From Gammaproteobacteria bacterium (lineage in GTDB: Bacteria; Pseudomonadota; Gammaproteobacteria; Acidiferrobacterales; Sulfurifustaceae), in the NCBI GenBank assembly GCA_029863005.1, contig JAOTWF010000003.1, positions 1 through 64,000 of the forward strand: 64,000 bases of DNA, given 5' to 3'. The notes under the pieces were generated by a model that was not told the DNA's origin, did no database searches, and saw only the letters and a program-made list of their open reading frames with translations. This document shows, piece after piece, positions 16,483 to 26,060 of this stretch (position 1 is the stretch's first letter; every line of letters starts with the position of its first letter). Position numbers and translations under genes: made by a program.

Positions 16483-17718
16483 TTATTTCATATCGGAGAT
16501 CTTGTCCTTAAGTGATTCGATGGCAAATCCCAGGCCCAGGTCAAGTTTTTTGTTACAGAACTCCAGCAAGGGTATGCAGCGGGTAATTAGGTCCGGCAAA
16601 AAGGGCACCAGTTTTCCCCTCTCGTTGGCTTCGAGCATTTTGAGTGCTGTTTCCAGATCAGGCTGCTCGATAACGGCTTCTTCCGGTTTAGGCGCTTCCT
16701 CCTGGTAGCTGACACCGAGGCGATTACCGCCGGCCGCCTTGGCCAAGGTCATGCGCTGCTCGGCCAGCGACAGTAATTCATCAATGGTGTCCCCGGGATC
16801 ACGACCGAGCGTGGATAGGCCAAGGCTGATCGTCATCGGGAGGGTAAGGCTGTCATTCTTGAAAGTTTCTGCGCTGACTGCGGTGCGCGCACGCTCGCAA
16901 AGTACAGCGGCTTGCATGCGCCCGGAAGAGGGCGCGAGTATTGCAAATTCACCGCCACCGATTCGAGCCACCGTATCTTCCGTGCGACTGGTGGCCACCA
17001 GAATTTTTGCCAGCCAGATCAAAATCTGATCGCTGACCTGGTCGCCGTGTTTTTTATAAATAGAGCGAAAATTGTCAATATCGACGCGAATGATCGACAG
17101 GTCGTAGTTATGGCGTTTGGCGAAGGCCAGATCTTGGACACCGCGCTGGATAAAATAGCGCCGGCTGTGCAATTGCGTGAGCGGATCAACCGCCGTCTGT
17201 TCCTCGAGCGCAGTAGCCGTTTCTTCCAGTTTGCGCGTGGTTTGGTCGAGCTTGGCATGTGCCCGGGTGCGCGCGAGCAATTGCACGCCGTCAATCGGTT
17301 TGATGATGAAATCAGTGGCACCGCACGCGAAAGCCCGCTCCCGGGTCTGTTCGTCATCGGCGCCGGTGATGACAATGATCGGGACGCTGCGCAAGCGCTC
17401 GTTTTCTTCAGCACGGATATGGCAGATGAGCGAATAACCATCCAGCTTGGGCATCTCGATATCGGAAATCAGTACTTCGATGCTGCTATCCTTCCGGAGC
17501 CGCTCCCAGGCCGTTTCGCCATCTTCGGCATCGACGAGGTCAAATTCATTACTAAGGATCTTGTTTATCGCTTTGCGGATGACGCGTGAATCATCCGCTA
17601 CCAAGACGCGAACCTTGTCGGCCGCCGAAGCAGCGGTGGGAACTGTTGACTTGACAGGAGTTGACAAAAGCTTGGCGTCCTGTGTTTTTTTGCCGGCGCC
17701 GGGTGAGTTTGTGTCCAT
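16483..17718 (-). CDS. REC-GGDEF protein with a degenerate active site
   Basis: A 411-residue response regulator. A REC domain occupies about residues 36-155 (VLVADDS, phospho-acceptor in LISDIEMPKLDGY, TG in VITGADD, lysine in IIKPI). A linker helix leads to a GGDEF domain (about 190-340) with DPLTQLHSRRYF and the signature GGGEF in place of GGDEF. The product-inhibition motif RxxD (RTED) is kept. Loss of the third signature residue suggests poor or no diguanylate cyclase activity and perhaps c-di-GMP sensing. The C-terminal 70 residues are unassigned and helical. Confidence 0.88.
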   Translation of the reverse strand: MDTNSPGAGKKTQDAKLLSTPVKSTVPTAASAADKVRVLVADDSRVIRKAINKILSNEFDLVDAEDGETAWERLRKDSSIEVLISDIEMPKLDGYSLICHIRAEENERLRSVPIIVITGADDEQTRERAFACGATDFIIKPIDGVQLLARTRAHAKLDQTTRKLEETATALEEQTAVDPLTQLHSRRYFIQRGVQDLAFAKRHNYDLSIIRVDIDNFRSIYKKHGDQVSDQILIWLAKILVATSRTEDTVARIGGGEFAILAPSSGRMQAAVLCERARTAVSAETFKNDSLTLPMTISLGLSTLGRDPGDTIDELLSLAEQRMTLAKAAGGNRLGVSYQEEAPKPEEAVIEQPDLETALKMLEANERGKLVPFLPDLITRCIPLLEFCNKKLDLGLGFAIESLKDKISDMK

Positions 17719-17880
17719 TTAAATAAACATAGCGCAGCCCCGCGGCACATTCAAAGTCTTGAAAGGATGGTGATTCATGCAGAAATAGTGGCATTCTGGC
17801 GTGAGGTGTGGTGCCAGCAGGCGGCCAGTAAGGGGGGCTCAGGCCGAGTAAGGGGCAATCAAGGCCCGCGAAAGACGAGC

Positions 17881-18468
17881 CTACCAAATTGCCACAAGAA
17901 CAAAAAACCCGAGGAGCAGCACCACGAAAAGCAGCGTCAGCGCATTGAAATAGCGATTAATAAAGTCCTTGATCGCGGCGCCATAATGATGAATAAGCCA
18001 TGCCAACAGGAAAAAGCGTGCGCCCCGGGATACTAGCGATGCGAGTGTGAATCGCCACACATCCATGTCGAAGGCGCCTGCAGCAATGGTGAATACCTTG
18101 TAGGGAATAGGTGTGAATCCTGCGACGGCAATGGCCCAGATGTCGTATTCAAGGTACAAGCTTTGAATCTTCTCGAACTGGGCGTGGAAATGATACACAT
18201 CGAGTATCCACTGGCCGACGCTGGCCATGAAACCGTAGCCGATGGCATAGCCAGCGAGCCCACCGAGTACCGAGCCGGCCGTGGTAATCAAGGCAAGACG
18301 AAATGCCCGTGCCGGGATACCGAGTGCCAACGCAATCAACAGCACATCCGGGGGAACAGGAAAGAAAGACGACTCCGTGAAGGCCAGCAGGAACAGGGCC
18401 AATGGCGCATGCCGGTGGTGTGCCCAGGAAAGTACCCACTCATAAAGTCGTCGCAGCGGGCGGAACAC
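17881..18468 (-). CDS. DedA/VTT family membrane protein, YqaA type
   Basis: A 195-residue membrane protein. LFLLAFTESSFFPVPPDVLLIALAL and GSVLGGLAGYAIGYGF are DedA-family landmarks, and GFTPIPYKVFTIAAGAF is the conserved VTT-domain motif with its key proline and lysine. DedA proteins are implicated in lipid scrambling and in undecaprenyl phosphate recycling. The GTG at 18468 was chosen because a GGAG site lies six bases upstream, inside the uppP stop region. The direct coupling to uppP is consistent with an undecaprenyl-lipid role. Confidence 0.85.
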   Translation of the reverse strand: MFRPLRRLYEWVLSWAHHRHAPLALFLLAFTESSFFPVPPDVLLIALALGIPARAFRLALITTAGSVLGGLAGYAIGYGFMASVGQWILDVYHFHAQFEKIQSLYLEYDIWAIAVAGFTPIPYKVFTIAAGAFDMDVWRFTLASLVSRGARFFLLAWLIHHYGAAIKDFINRYFNALTLLFVVLLLGFFVLVAIW

Positions 18469-18470
18469 GA

Positions 18471-19268
18471 TTAGCTCCAAAAGTAGGCGAGCACCAGCAC
18501 GCCGAAAATGATGCGATAAATCGCGAACAACGTGAAATTATGATTGGAAACGTAGCGCAGGAAGAGTTTGACCACGATCAGCGCAGAAACAAAGGAGGTG
18601 AGAAATCCGGTGGCGAAAACCGGAAAGTCAGCCGCCTCGAACAGCGCATGATTATTCAGCAGTTCGAATAATGTTGCCGCGAACATAATCGGCATGGCCA
18701 ACAGAAATGAAAATTCAGTTGCGGCGGTGCGTGACATCCCCGCCAGCAAACCACCCATGATAGTAGCACCGGCGCGGGATACGCCTGGAAAAAGTGAAAA
18801 TGTTTGGGCAATGCCAATTTTGAAGGCGTCCCGCGGGCCGAGATCCTCCATGCTGGTAATGCGCACGCGCAACGGGAGACGCTCGATCCACAGGATCACG
18901 AAACCGCCGACAATTAACGCGCCCGCGACAGTAACCGGATTAAAAAGATACGTCTTGATTTGCTGGTGCAGCAAAAACCCCACAACGGCGGCGGGGAGAA
19001 ACGCGATGAATAGATTCAGTAGAAAATTCTGTTCATGTCTGGTGTTCAATCCCGTGATCAGTCGCCCAACGCGCGCTCGGTAATCCCAGACTACGCCGAG
19101 TATGGCTCCAAGCTGGATGACGATTTCGAAAACCTTGCTCTTATCATCATTTAATCCAAGGAGATTTCCTACGATGATCAAGTGTCCCGTGGAGGACACC
19201 GGCAGAAATTCGGTGAGGCCCTCGACCACCCCGAGAATTAGTGCTTTGATCAGTAGTGGTAGTTCCAT
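18471..19268 (-). CDS. uppP: Undecaprenyl-diphosphatase UppP/BacA
   Basis: A 265-residue membrane phosphatase that recycles undecaprenyl pyrophosphate to the monophosphate carrier. The N-terminal motif ALILGVVEGLTEFLPVSSTGH is diagnostic. The second catalytic motif is FSLFPGVSRAGATIMGGLLAG. Length matches the family. It is transcribed upstream of the DedA-type gene with overlap of the coding regions, indicating coupling between two undecaprenyl-lipid related proteins. Confidence 0.95.
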   Translation of the reverse strand: MELPLLIKALILGVVEGLTEFLPVSSTGHLIIVGNLLGLNDDKSKVFEIVIQLGAILGVVWDYRARVGRLITGLNTRHEQNFLLNLFIAFLPAAVVGFLLHQQIKTYLFNPVTVAGALIVGGFVILWIERLPLRVRITSMEDLGPRDAFKIGIAQTFSLFPGVSRAGATIMGGLLAGMSRTAATEFSFLLAMPIMFAATLFELLNNHALFEAADFPVFATGFLTSFVSALIVVKLFLRYVSNHNFTLFAIYRIIFGVLVLAYFWS

Positions 19269-19408
19269 GAATCAGTCCGTTTATTAAGTGAATAATTGTA
19301 GCCGCTGATAAGGACAGCGATGGACTGCAGTTCATGAACGAATGGCGCCTGTTTGTGTCCAGGCGTCGTCATAAAGATTACGTGGGAGTATATTGCAGCG
19401 AGACAGCC

Positions 19409-19858
19409 TCAACCCATCTGTTTTTCGCGGATTTCATCGAGCGTCTTGCAGTCGATGCAGAGTTCCGCGGTGGGTCGGGCTTCCAGGCGCTCCACGCCGA
19501 TTTCGACACCGCAAACTTCGCAGTAACCGTAATCACCGGTGTCAATGCGTTCGATCGCCTCGTCAATTTTCTTGATAAGCTTGCGCTCGCGGTCACGCGA
19601 ACGCAGTTCCAGGGACATGTCGGTTTCCTGGCTTGCACGATCATTCGGGTCAGGCGGGTTTTCCGGAACGTCGCGCATCTGTTGCACTGTGCGAGCGATT
19701 TCGCTTTCCAGCTCGCTTTTCCACGCGTTTAAAACAGCACGGAAATGTACCTGCTGTTTCTTGTTCATGAACTTTTCGCCCTTCTTCGCGAGGTAGGGTT
19801 TGATACCCGCGACGGGCGATATGGACAAGTCCTTTTCCTTCTTTTTTCTGGCCGGCAT
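19409..19858 (-). CDS. dksA: RNA polymerase-binding transcription factor DksA
   Basis: A 149-residue DksA. The coiled-coil region (about 35-108) carries the functional tip DRASQE. The C4 zinc finger is CEVCG followed by CIDC, and the C-terminus TLDEIREKQMG is nearly the E. coli sequence. DksA works with ppGpp at rRNA and tRNA promoters. The ATG at 19858 has an AGGAG site; an upstream in-frame extension lacks family similarity. It is divergent from the CbbY-like gene. Confidence 0.96.
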   Translation of the reverse strand: MPARKKKEKDLSISPVAGIKPYLAKKGEKFMNKKQQVHFRAVLNAWKSELESEIARTVQQMRDVPENPPDPNDRASQETDMSLELRSRDRERKLIKKIDEAIERIDTGDYGYCEVCGVEIGVERLEARPTAELCIDCKTLDEIREKQMG

Positions 19859-19916
19859 GCTTCTACTCCTGCAATAATGTGTCCCCTGAAGGGTGGGGGA
19901 AAAAAATAAGCGCGAA

Positions 19917-19945
19917 TCTATACCAGAAAGCCCCCGGAGCCGCAA
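19917..19945 (-). promoter_or_regulatory. Possible sigma-70 promoter of dksA
   Basis: On the minus strand a TTGCGG -35-like hexamer (19940-19945) and a TATAGA -10-like hexamer (19917-19922) are separated by 17 bases, about 60 bases upstream of the dksA ATG. The match to consensus is moderate. A C-rich segment that can pair with the GGGGA downstream occurs in the leader. Confidence 0.35.
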
Positions 19946-20017
19946 GAAAAGAGTATAGGGGCTGATAGCGCCAAGTCCAGATATGAGAATTCGCACGGGA
20001 TTTTACGGACAATAACC

Positions 20018-20782
20018 ATGGTACTGAAGGCGTTGATTTTTGATGTTGATGGAACGCTGGCTGACACCGAGCGTGACGGTCACCGGGTGGCTTTCAACCA
20101 GGCGTTCGCCGACGCGGGGCTTGATTGGAACTGGGACGTAGACTTGTACGGAGAACTCCTGACCGTGACGGGCGGCAAGGAACGCATCCATTATTACGTG
20201 AACCGTTACCGGCCGGATTATGAGAAACCCACCGATTTCGATTCGCTGGTGGCGCGACTGCATTCTGCCAAGACACGACTTTACACGGAGCTATTGCGTC
20301 ACGGCGTCATCCCGCTTCGGCCGGGTGTGCGTCGACTCTTGGAAGATGCACGGGAGGCGGGGATCCGGCTGGCGATCGCCACGACCACGACACCGGCCAA
20401 CGTCAGTGCCTTGTTGCAACACTCGCTTACACCTGACGCCGAATCGTGGTTCGAGGTGATCGGCGCCGGCGATGTGGTTACGGCCAAGAAACCCGCGCCG
20501 GATATTTATCACCATGTATTGCAACGGCTCGAACTACTGCCGTCGCAATGCATGGCTTTTGAAGATTCCGAGAATGGCCTGCGCTCGGCGCAGGCGGCGG
20601 GCCTAAAGACGGTAATCACGATCAATGACTATACCCGCGCGCACGATTTTCGCGGCGCGGCAATTGTGCTGGATCACTTCGGAGAACCGGACATGACTTG
20701 CCAGGTGCTGTCCGGGCCATGCATGAACGGGGACATGATGCTCGATCTCCCCTTGATCCGGAAAATGCTTTCTGACGCATGA
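20018..20782 (+). CDS. CbbY-like HAD phosphatase
   Basis: A 254-residue HAD hydrolase. Motif I is FDVDGTLADTERDGHRVAFN, which closely matches CbbY; motif II threonine is in IATTTTPANV; motif III lysine in TAKKPAPDIY; motif IV in AFEDSENGL. CbbY dephosphorylates xylulose-1,5-bisphosphate, an inhibitor of RuBisCO, in autotrophs. No cbb genes are in the window, so the functional link to the Calvin cycle is inference. The stop overlaps the aminotransferase start (ATGA). Confidence 0.82.
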   Translation: MVLKALIFDVDGTLADTERDGHRVAFNQAFADAGLDWNWDVDLYGELLTVTGGKERIHYYVNRYRPDYEKPTDFDSLVARLHSAKTRLYTELLRHGVIPLRPGVRRLLEDAREAGIRLAIATTTTPANVSALLQHSLTPDAESWFEVIGAGDVVTAKKPAPDIYHHVLQRLELLPSQCMAFEDSENGLRSAQAAGLKTVITINDYTRAHDFRGAAIVLDHFGEPDMTCQVLSGPCMNGDMMLDLPLIRKMLSDA

Positions 20783-21927
20783 ACCCGTCGGCCAAGAGGC
20801 TTTTGAATATCGAGCCATTCCACGTGATGGACATACTTGCCCGTGCCCGTGCCATGGAGCGCGAGGGGCGGTCTGTCATTCACATGGAAATCGGCGAGCC
20901 GGATTTCCCCACGGCACCGGCCATAGTGCAGGCCGGCATCGTTGCGCTGCAGACCGGACACACGCATTACACGCCAGCGCTGGGCCTGACGGAATTACGT
21001 GCGGCGATTGCCACGAATTATCCGGAGCAAGCACGGCCGGATGCAAGCCGGGTGGCCGTTACGCCCGGCGCCTCCGGCGCCTTGCAGTTGATCTTCGCCG
21101 CCTTGATCAACCCCGGGGATCAAGTGCTGATGGCTGATCCCGGTTATCCCTGCAATCGCCATTTTGTCAGCCTGTTCGAAGGCCAGCCGGTGGCTGTCCC
21201 GGTGGATGCCACGACGGGATATCAATTGAACGCCAATTTGGTCCGCCAGCACTGGACCAAACGTACGGTCGCGGTGCTCCTGGCCTCGCCCTCCAATCCC
21301 ACGGGAACCATTATTCCTACGAAAGAATTGGATGAAATCATCAGGACCGTGGAAGCGCGGGGTGGTGTGCTGATCGTGGATGAGATTTACCACGGTCTCG
21401 TCTATGCCGAAGAGGCGATGACAGCGTTGTCTTATTCGCAAAACCTGTTCGTCGTGAACAGTTTCTCCAAGTATTACGGAATGACCGGATGGCGATTAGG
21501 GTGGTTGGTAGCCCCAATATCGCATATGTCGGCCATCGACAAGCTGGCCCAGAATATTTTTCTCGCTGCTAGCACGCCGGCACAATATGCTGCATTGACC
21601 GCTTTCACACCGGAAGTACAACGGGAATTGGCCAAGCGTCGCGAAATTTTCCGTGAAAGACGGGATTATCTTCTCCCGGCCTTGCGCGAGTTGGGATTCG
21701 AAATCCCGCTCGTTCCTCAGGGGGCATTTTACCTATATGCGGATTGCTCGCGATTTACCCAAGACAGCCAGGCATTCGCTCTTGAATTACTCGAAAAAAC
21801 CGGTGTGGCCATTACCCCGGGACTCGATTTTGGCAGCCATCGGGCGGCGCAGCATGTGCGTTTCTCTTACGCCAACACGCTTGAGAATTTGCAAGAGGGT
21901 GTTTCGCGATTGCGGAACTTTCTTTAG
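20779..21927 (+). CDS. Pyridoxal-phosphate class I/II aminotransferase
   Basis: A 382-residue fold-type I aminotransferase. HMEIGEPDFPTA and HYTPALGLTELRAAIA are typical of the aspartate/alanine aminotransferase family; SPSNPTGTIIP and VDEIYHGLVY follow. The PLP lysine is in NSFSKYYGMTGWRLGW and the substrate-carboxylate arginine is probably in HVRFSYANT. Substrate is not determined by sequence; alanine or aromatic transamination are possibilities. It overlaps the CbbY-like gene upstream and the convergent kinase gene by four bases. Confidence 0.9.
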   Translation: MNPSAKRLLNIEPFHVMDILARARAMEREGRSVIHMEIGEPDFPTAPAIVQAGIVALQTGHTHYTPALGLTELRAAIATNYPEQARPDASRVAVTPGASGALQLIFAALINPGDQVLMADPGYPCNRHFVSLFEGQPVAVPVDATTGYQLNANLVRQHWTKRTVAVLLASPSNPTGTIIPTKELDEIIRTVEARGGVLIVDEIYHGLVYAEEAMTALSYSQNLFVVNSFSKYYGMTGWRLGWLVAPISHMSAIDKLAQNIFLAASTPAQYAALTAFTPEVQRELAKRREIFRERRDYLLPALRELGFEIPLVPQGAFYLYADCSRFTQDSQAFALELLEKTGVAITPGLDFGSHRAAQHVRFSYANTLENLQEGVSRLRNFL

Positions 21928-24167
21928 TTCCTGCTCTTCGTCAGGCTGGTGCGTAACCGCGCGTAAGTCTTCTCTAGCTTTTCCAGCACGGGCTTCGCCT
22001 TGTCCAGCTGGCCATCGTCAGCCATTTTCTCCAGGTGTGCCGCCGCTTCATGCATCGCGGTAGCCTGAAAATAGGCGCTTGAACTTTTAAGCGTGTGTGC
22101 TTCGCGCGCGGCACGCTGGGTGTCATTTACGGCCATCGCCTCACGCAGTGAATCGAGGCGCTGAGTGGCCTCCTTGATAAAGATTTCTATCAGTTTCGAG
22201 TCCGGCCCATCTCCTTCCTCCCCGGAAGACGGGACAGCCGAAATAGCGATGGGCGGAGATTGTTCTGCCGGTAAGTCTGATGATAAATGACAGCGTTTCA
22301 ATATTTCATCAAGGGCAGCGCTTTCCACGGGTTTAATCAAGATTTCTTCTACTCCCAGCGCGCGACAACGGGCTCTTTCCTCATCGGAAGCGCCCGCGGT
22401 AACTACAACCATGGGAGTCTTCGCCCGTGCGCCAGCCAGAGCATGTATGGCTTGGATGACTTCGAAGCCGCTGATGTCCGGAAGATGCAGATCCATCAGG
22501 ATCAGCCCATAATCCTGATGCGAAACAGCCTCGATGGCGGTCCCTCCGGTATCTGCCACATCAGCCGAGTAGCCTCGTCTGTATAGCATGTTCAGTATGA
22601 TTTCCTGGTTGATGTGGCTGTCTTCCACCAGCAACAAGCGCGACAGCTTTCGGCGCATGCCGGAGAGTGTGTATTTGGTGACGAGGCCCGTGCGCAGACG
22701 TTCCTGCTCGTCCAGGGATCGAGTCGCCATGACTGCCTTCAAGGCATTTTCGAGGTCCTCTGGGGGAATCGGTTTCCCGAAATAGCCGGCGAAACCCAGC
22801 TGGTTTAATCGCTGGGCATCGCCGCGAACACCTGCAGAGGTCAGAATCAGCAGAACGGTATCGCGTGTTTCCGCATTTGACTTGAGCTCGCGCCCGAGTT
22901 CTTCGCCACTGAGGCTGGGAAGAAACATGTCCATCAGCACCATGTCAAAGTGATAATTCGTGCCCGCCGCGGAACGAATCATTTGCAGAGCCGCCGTACC
23001 GTTTCCAATGGACTGCACTTCCATTCCCAGTGATTTCAACTGATCCACCAGACTGACACGCGCCGGTATGTTTCCATCGGCCACCAGCACACGCAATCCC
23101 CTGAGATCGACCTGTGCGGGCGCGCGCGTCGCGCTGACCGCAACAGGATTGCGGAAATTGGTGGTAAACCAGAAAACACTGCCCTTGCCTTCTTGGCTCT
23201 TTACACCGATTTTCCCGCCCATGGCCTCCACCAGTTCCTTGCTGATGATGAGACCAAGGCCGGTGCCGCCGTAACGGCGCGATGTCGAAGTATCAGCCTG
23301 GTTGTAGGGCTGGAAGAGTCTGGCCTGTGCCTTGGCGGATATTCCGACACCTGTATCAGCCACTTCGACGTGCAGCCGCACACGATGGTCGGCTTCATCC
23401 TGAAGTTTCTTGACGCTCAGAACAACTTCTCCCGTGTGCGTGAATTTAATCGCATTACTGAGCAGATTAATGATGATCTGACGCAATCGTCCCGGGTCGC
23501 CTGTCAGTCGGCTCGGAACGTCGTTCTGGATAAGATTCGTGAGGGTAAGTCCCTTAACCTGTGCCTGTTGCACCAGCAACGTGGCCGATTTTTCGATGCA
23601 TTCGCGCAGGTTGAATTCGACCTCTTCCAGTTCCAGTTTGCCGGCTTCAATCTTCGAGAAATCCAGCAGGTCGTTGATAAGTGAGAGCAGGCCGCTGGCC
23701 GAAGATTTGATTATGTCGACATGACGCCGTTGTTCTCCCGTCAAATTTGTCTGCAGCACCAGGTCACTCATCCCGATAATTCCATTAATCGGTGTACGCA
23801 GTTCATGGCTCATCTTTGCGAAGAAATCGCTCTTTGCCTTGCTGGTGAAATCAGCACGGGTAAGGGCGTCACGTAGCGACTGGGTTTTAGTTTTTACATA
23901 GTCATCGGCATCGCTCGCCATGCGGTAAGAGGCGTATTGACCCCACATGGCGAACAAGAATGGCATGCAGTCCATGGTCCACAGCGCGATGTTGCTTGTC
24001 TGGGCGATGATGATGCCCTCGAGGGAAATGGTGCCTTGCATGACATAGCTCACCAGCAATGTCGCGATGATGACACTGACGCTGGCGATATACACGCCAT
24101 ACACTGCGTATTTTGAGGTTCGCTCCCGCAATAGCCGGAGGTCCTCGGGTCGCAACGATTGGTTCAT
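21924..24167 (-). CDS. Hybrid sensor histidine kinase with two REC domains and Hpt
   Basis: About 747 residues. Two hydrophobic segments at the N-terminus (about 20-75) form a short membrane anchor with almost no periplasmic sensor. The dimerisation domain has [17 protein letters not shown], followed by HATPase motifs ([36 protein letters not shown]). REC1 has the phospho-Asp in [12 protein letters not shown] but a weak acidic pair; REC2 is complete ([21 protein letters not shown]). The C-terminal Hpt histidine is in [15 protein letters not shown] BarA-like multi-step phosphorelay; no partner regulator is adjacent. Confidence 0.93.
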   Translation of the reverse strand: MNQSLRPEDLRLLRERTSKYAVYGVYIASVSVIIATLLVSYVMQGTISLEGIIIAQTSNIALWTMDCMPFLFAMWGQYASYRMASDADDYVKTKTQSLRDALTRADFTSKAKSDFFAKMSHELRTPINGIIGMSDLVLQTNLTGEQRRHVDIIKSSASGLLSLINDLLDFSKIEAGKLELEEVEFNLRECIEKSATLLVQQAQVKGLTLTNLIQNDVPSRLTGDPGRLRQIIINLLSNAIKFTHTGEVVLSVKKLQDEADHRVRLHVEVADTGVGISAKAQARLFQPYNQADTSTSRRYGGTGLGLIISKELVEAMGGKIGVKSQEGKGSVFWFTTNFRNPVAVSATRAPAQVDLRGLRVLVADGNIPARVSLVDQLKSLGMEVQSIGNGTAALQMIRSAAGTNYHFDMVLMDMFLPSLSGEELGRELKSNAETRDTVLLILTSAGVRGDAQRLNQLGFAGYFGKPIPPEDLENALKAVMATRSLDEQERLRTGLVTKYTLSGMRRKLSRLLLVEDSHINQEIILNMLYRRGYSADVADTGGTAIEAVSHQDYGLILMDLHLPDISGFEVIQAIHALAGARAKTPMVVVTAGASDEERARCRALGVEEILIKPVESAALDEILKRCHLSSDLPAEQSPPIAISAVPSSGEEGDGPDSKLIEIFIKEATQRLDSLREAMAVNDTQRAAREAHTLKSSSAYFQATAMHEAAAHLEKMADDGQLDKAKPVLEKLEKTYARLRTSLTKSRN

Positions 24168-24311
24168 GAAATGCAACAAATTGGTTGCTAATGGGCTTTG
24201 GCTTAAGTGTAGTGTGGTTTTAACAATATGAATCCGGAGCAGCCGGAAAGCATGATATGCCTCTCAGAAGTCCGTGATGCCGGGAATGCTGATGGATGGT
24301 TTTAATCCGGC

Positions 24312-24755
24312 TTAGAGCCGGAGGAGGTTACCCAGGTGCTTGGGCATATCGTGCGGGTTGACACCGCCTAAGTCCTTGCCCACAACTCCCGAAACGAGCG
24401 CAGCGGTCGGCGCGCTCAAGACGGCACGCAGGTTCCCCAAAAACCTCGGTTCGGCCACCAGCACGAGTTTTCTGTAGCGTTGTTGGTTACGGCCGTCTTC
24501 CAACAGGGAACTTAATTGTTTGGCGAATTGTTCCGCCAAGTGCGCCGTGGGTTCCTGTTCCGAGCTCAGGGAATGGCGCCCCTGACCGCGGCTGTCAAAA
24601 CTGCGTCCGGGTTTATCGGAGCCGATATCCCTGTTTTTGAGTCTGCCTTCGGGGTGGGGGATGTCGTGTAGAAGATTTAAGCCTTTGCCCGGTCCTTTGT
24701 TCTCGAAAACCCGGGCACCGCCTCGATGGGCCACCAGAATCCAGATGTTATTCAT
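24312..24755 (-). CDS. Host attachment protein family (baeRF-type)
   Basis: A 147-residue protein opening NNIWILVAHRGGARVFENKG, characteristic of the family annotated as required for attachment to host cells. KLVLVAEPRFLGNLRAVL and GVVGKDLGGVNPHDMPKHL complete the pattern. Comparative work links these proteins to bacterial relatives of archaeo-eukaryotic release factors, so a ribosome-related role is also possible. An AGAGG site precedes the ATG, and a palindrome lies about 55 bases upstream. Confidence 0.82.
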   Translation of the reverse strand: MNNIWILVAHRGGARVFENKGPGKGLNLLHDIPHPEGRLKNRDIGSDKPGRSFDSRGQGRHSLSSEQEPTAHLAEQFAKQLSSLLEDGRNQQRYRKLVLVAEPRFLGNLRAVLSAPTAALVSGVVGKDLGGVNPHDMPKHLGNLLRL

Positions 24756-25097
24756 GAGAATACCTCTGCTCTGATCAATACACCGTCGGGACTTTTTTAC
24801 ATCTTATCGAATGTGTCGATATCGATACATCTCATTTTTTCTCAGAGCTAAATCATTGATTGGTTGTGGCTAGATTCTTGATCAACAGCGTCAACTGTAT
24901 GTAGTTAGAATATGAATCAGTCTTGCAGCTGGAAGCTGTAAGCAGATTCTTACATCTTAGCCTGTCATCTCATTTCAATATTTAGTTGTGCGGAATTAAT
25001 TTCCCGGGAGATTCCATGATTCAGCAGTGTAGTAATTTTCTGCGTATTGGCTTCTTAAGAGGGCAAGATAAATAATCGTCGAGAAGCGGGCGACCGT
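24756..25097. other. AT-rich intergenic region with a palindrome and repeated decamer
   Basis: No credible gene is visible in this 342-base gap between the host-attachment gene and the sulfurtransferase gene (both minus strand). It is clearly more AT-rich than its surroundings. A 20-base palindrome with one mismatched pair (ATGTGTCGATATCGATACAT) lies at 24811-24830, and the decamer TTACATCTTA occurs at 24797-24806 and 24950-24959. The rest shows nothing recognisable. Confidence 0.5.
24811..24830. promoter_or_regulatory. Candidate operator palindrome upstream of the host-attachment gene
   Basis: Twenty bases centred on CGATATCG read almost identically on both strands, with one mismatched pair. 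Location 55-75 bases upstream of the host-attachment start codon suits an operator. No binding protein can be named from sequence. Confidence 0.35.
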
Positions 25098-25952
25098 TCA
25101 TTCGATCGGCATATCAGGGGTATTCCCCCATTCTGACCAGGAACCCGGATAGCCGCGCATGCGCGGGTAGCCCAGGCTTTTCAGTACTATATATGTATGG
25201 GCCGAACGGTGATGGGCCTGGCAGTATGTGATCACCTCTTTGTCCGGAGTCACCTTGAGATCGGTAAATGCCCGCATGAGTATCTCCGCTGGTTTCAGGC
25301 GCACGCTGCGCGTTTGGTCGATGGCATTTATCCAGTCGAAATTCACCGCCCCTGGAATGTGACCGGTACGTTCCGCACGCTTCGTCTCGCCGCGATACTC
25401 CGCCGGTGTGCGTGTGTCTACGATAATGACGCCTGCGTCGTGCAAATGATTCAGGATATATCCCTTTTCCGCCAGCACGCGGTTGTCGAATTTCACGGTG
25501 AAATCACTGTGCGAAGTCGAAACCGGTTCATTGCTGACGCGGTGGCGATCGTTGAGCCAGGCATGAAGCCCGCCATTTAGCAGTGAATAGCGGTGATGAC
25601 CGACAACATCCAGCGTCCAAAGCAGACGTGAAGCCCGACCTCCTCCCTCATCGTCATAAGCCACGACATGGCTGTCGGGCGTCAGTCCGATGAAACTGAA
25701 CGTTTCGCTCAATATGGCGGGATCCGGCAATGTGCCCATGGCCGGGGCGCGCGCGGCGACAATCTTCGAATAATCAATATGAATCGCTCCGGGAATATGT
25801 GCCTGCGCGTAAGTTTCAGGTCGGCAAAGGTCGACAAGCAGCAGATGTTCCTTGCCCAGATTTTTTACAGCTCCGCCGGCTCCACAACCAGCAGCAGAAG
25901 TGCTTGTGCCATAAGTCCTCAGGATGTCCTGACTGACTTTTCGAAGAATCAC
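25098..25952 (-). CDS. Two-domain sulfurtransferase (rhodanese)
   Basis: A 284-residue tandem rhodanese. The N-terminal domain (about 35-145) has AHIPGAIHIDY but no active-site cysteine loop. The C-terminal domain (about 160-275) has VIIVDTRTPAEYRGETKRAERTG and the loop CQAHHRSAH with the catalytic cysteine. This architecture fits thiosulfate or 3-mercaptopyruvate sulfurtransferase; the non-CGSG loop makes the donor uncertain. The start codon is GTG. Hydrophobic export signals are not evident, so cytoplasmic location is likely. Confidence 0.87.
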   Translation of the reverse strand: MILRKVSQDILRTYGTSTSAAGCGAGGAVKNLGKEHLLLVDLCRPETYAQAHIPGAIHIDYSKIVAARAPAMGTLPDPAILSETFSFIGLTPDSHVVAYDDEGGGRASRLLWTLDVVGHHRYSLLNGGLHAWLNDRHRVSNEPVSTSHSDFTVKFDNRVLAEKGYILNHLHDAGVIIVDTRTPAEYRGETKRAERTGHIPGAVNFDWINAIDQTRSVRLKPAEILMRAFTDLKVTPDKEVITYCQAHHRSAHTYIVLKSLGYPRMRGYPGSWSEWGNTPDMPIE

Positions 25953-26060
25953 GCTATTCTAACGCGCTATTGGTAGCCTCAGCGAGCGCCAGACTGGTTT
26001 CCGGCGTTCAGGAAAGCCGTTACACTTCAATATTCATTTTTTTTGTGTCCGGTTATTTTC

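Noticed and set aside
16912-17589. Plus-strand open frame of 225 codons
   Set aside because: Antisense to the REC-GGDEF gene; composition is that of a shadow frame.
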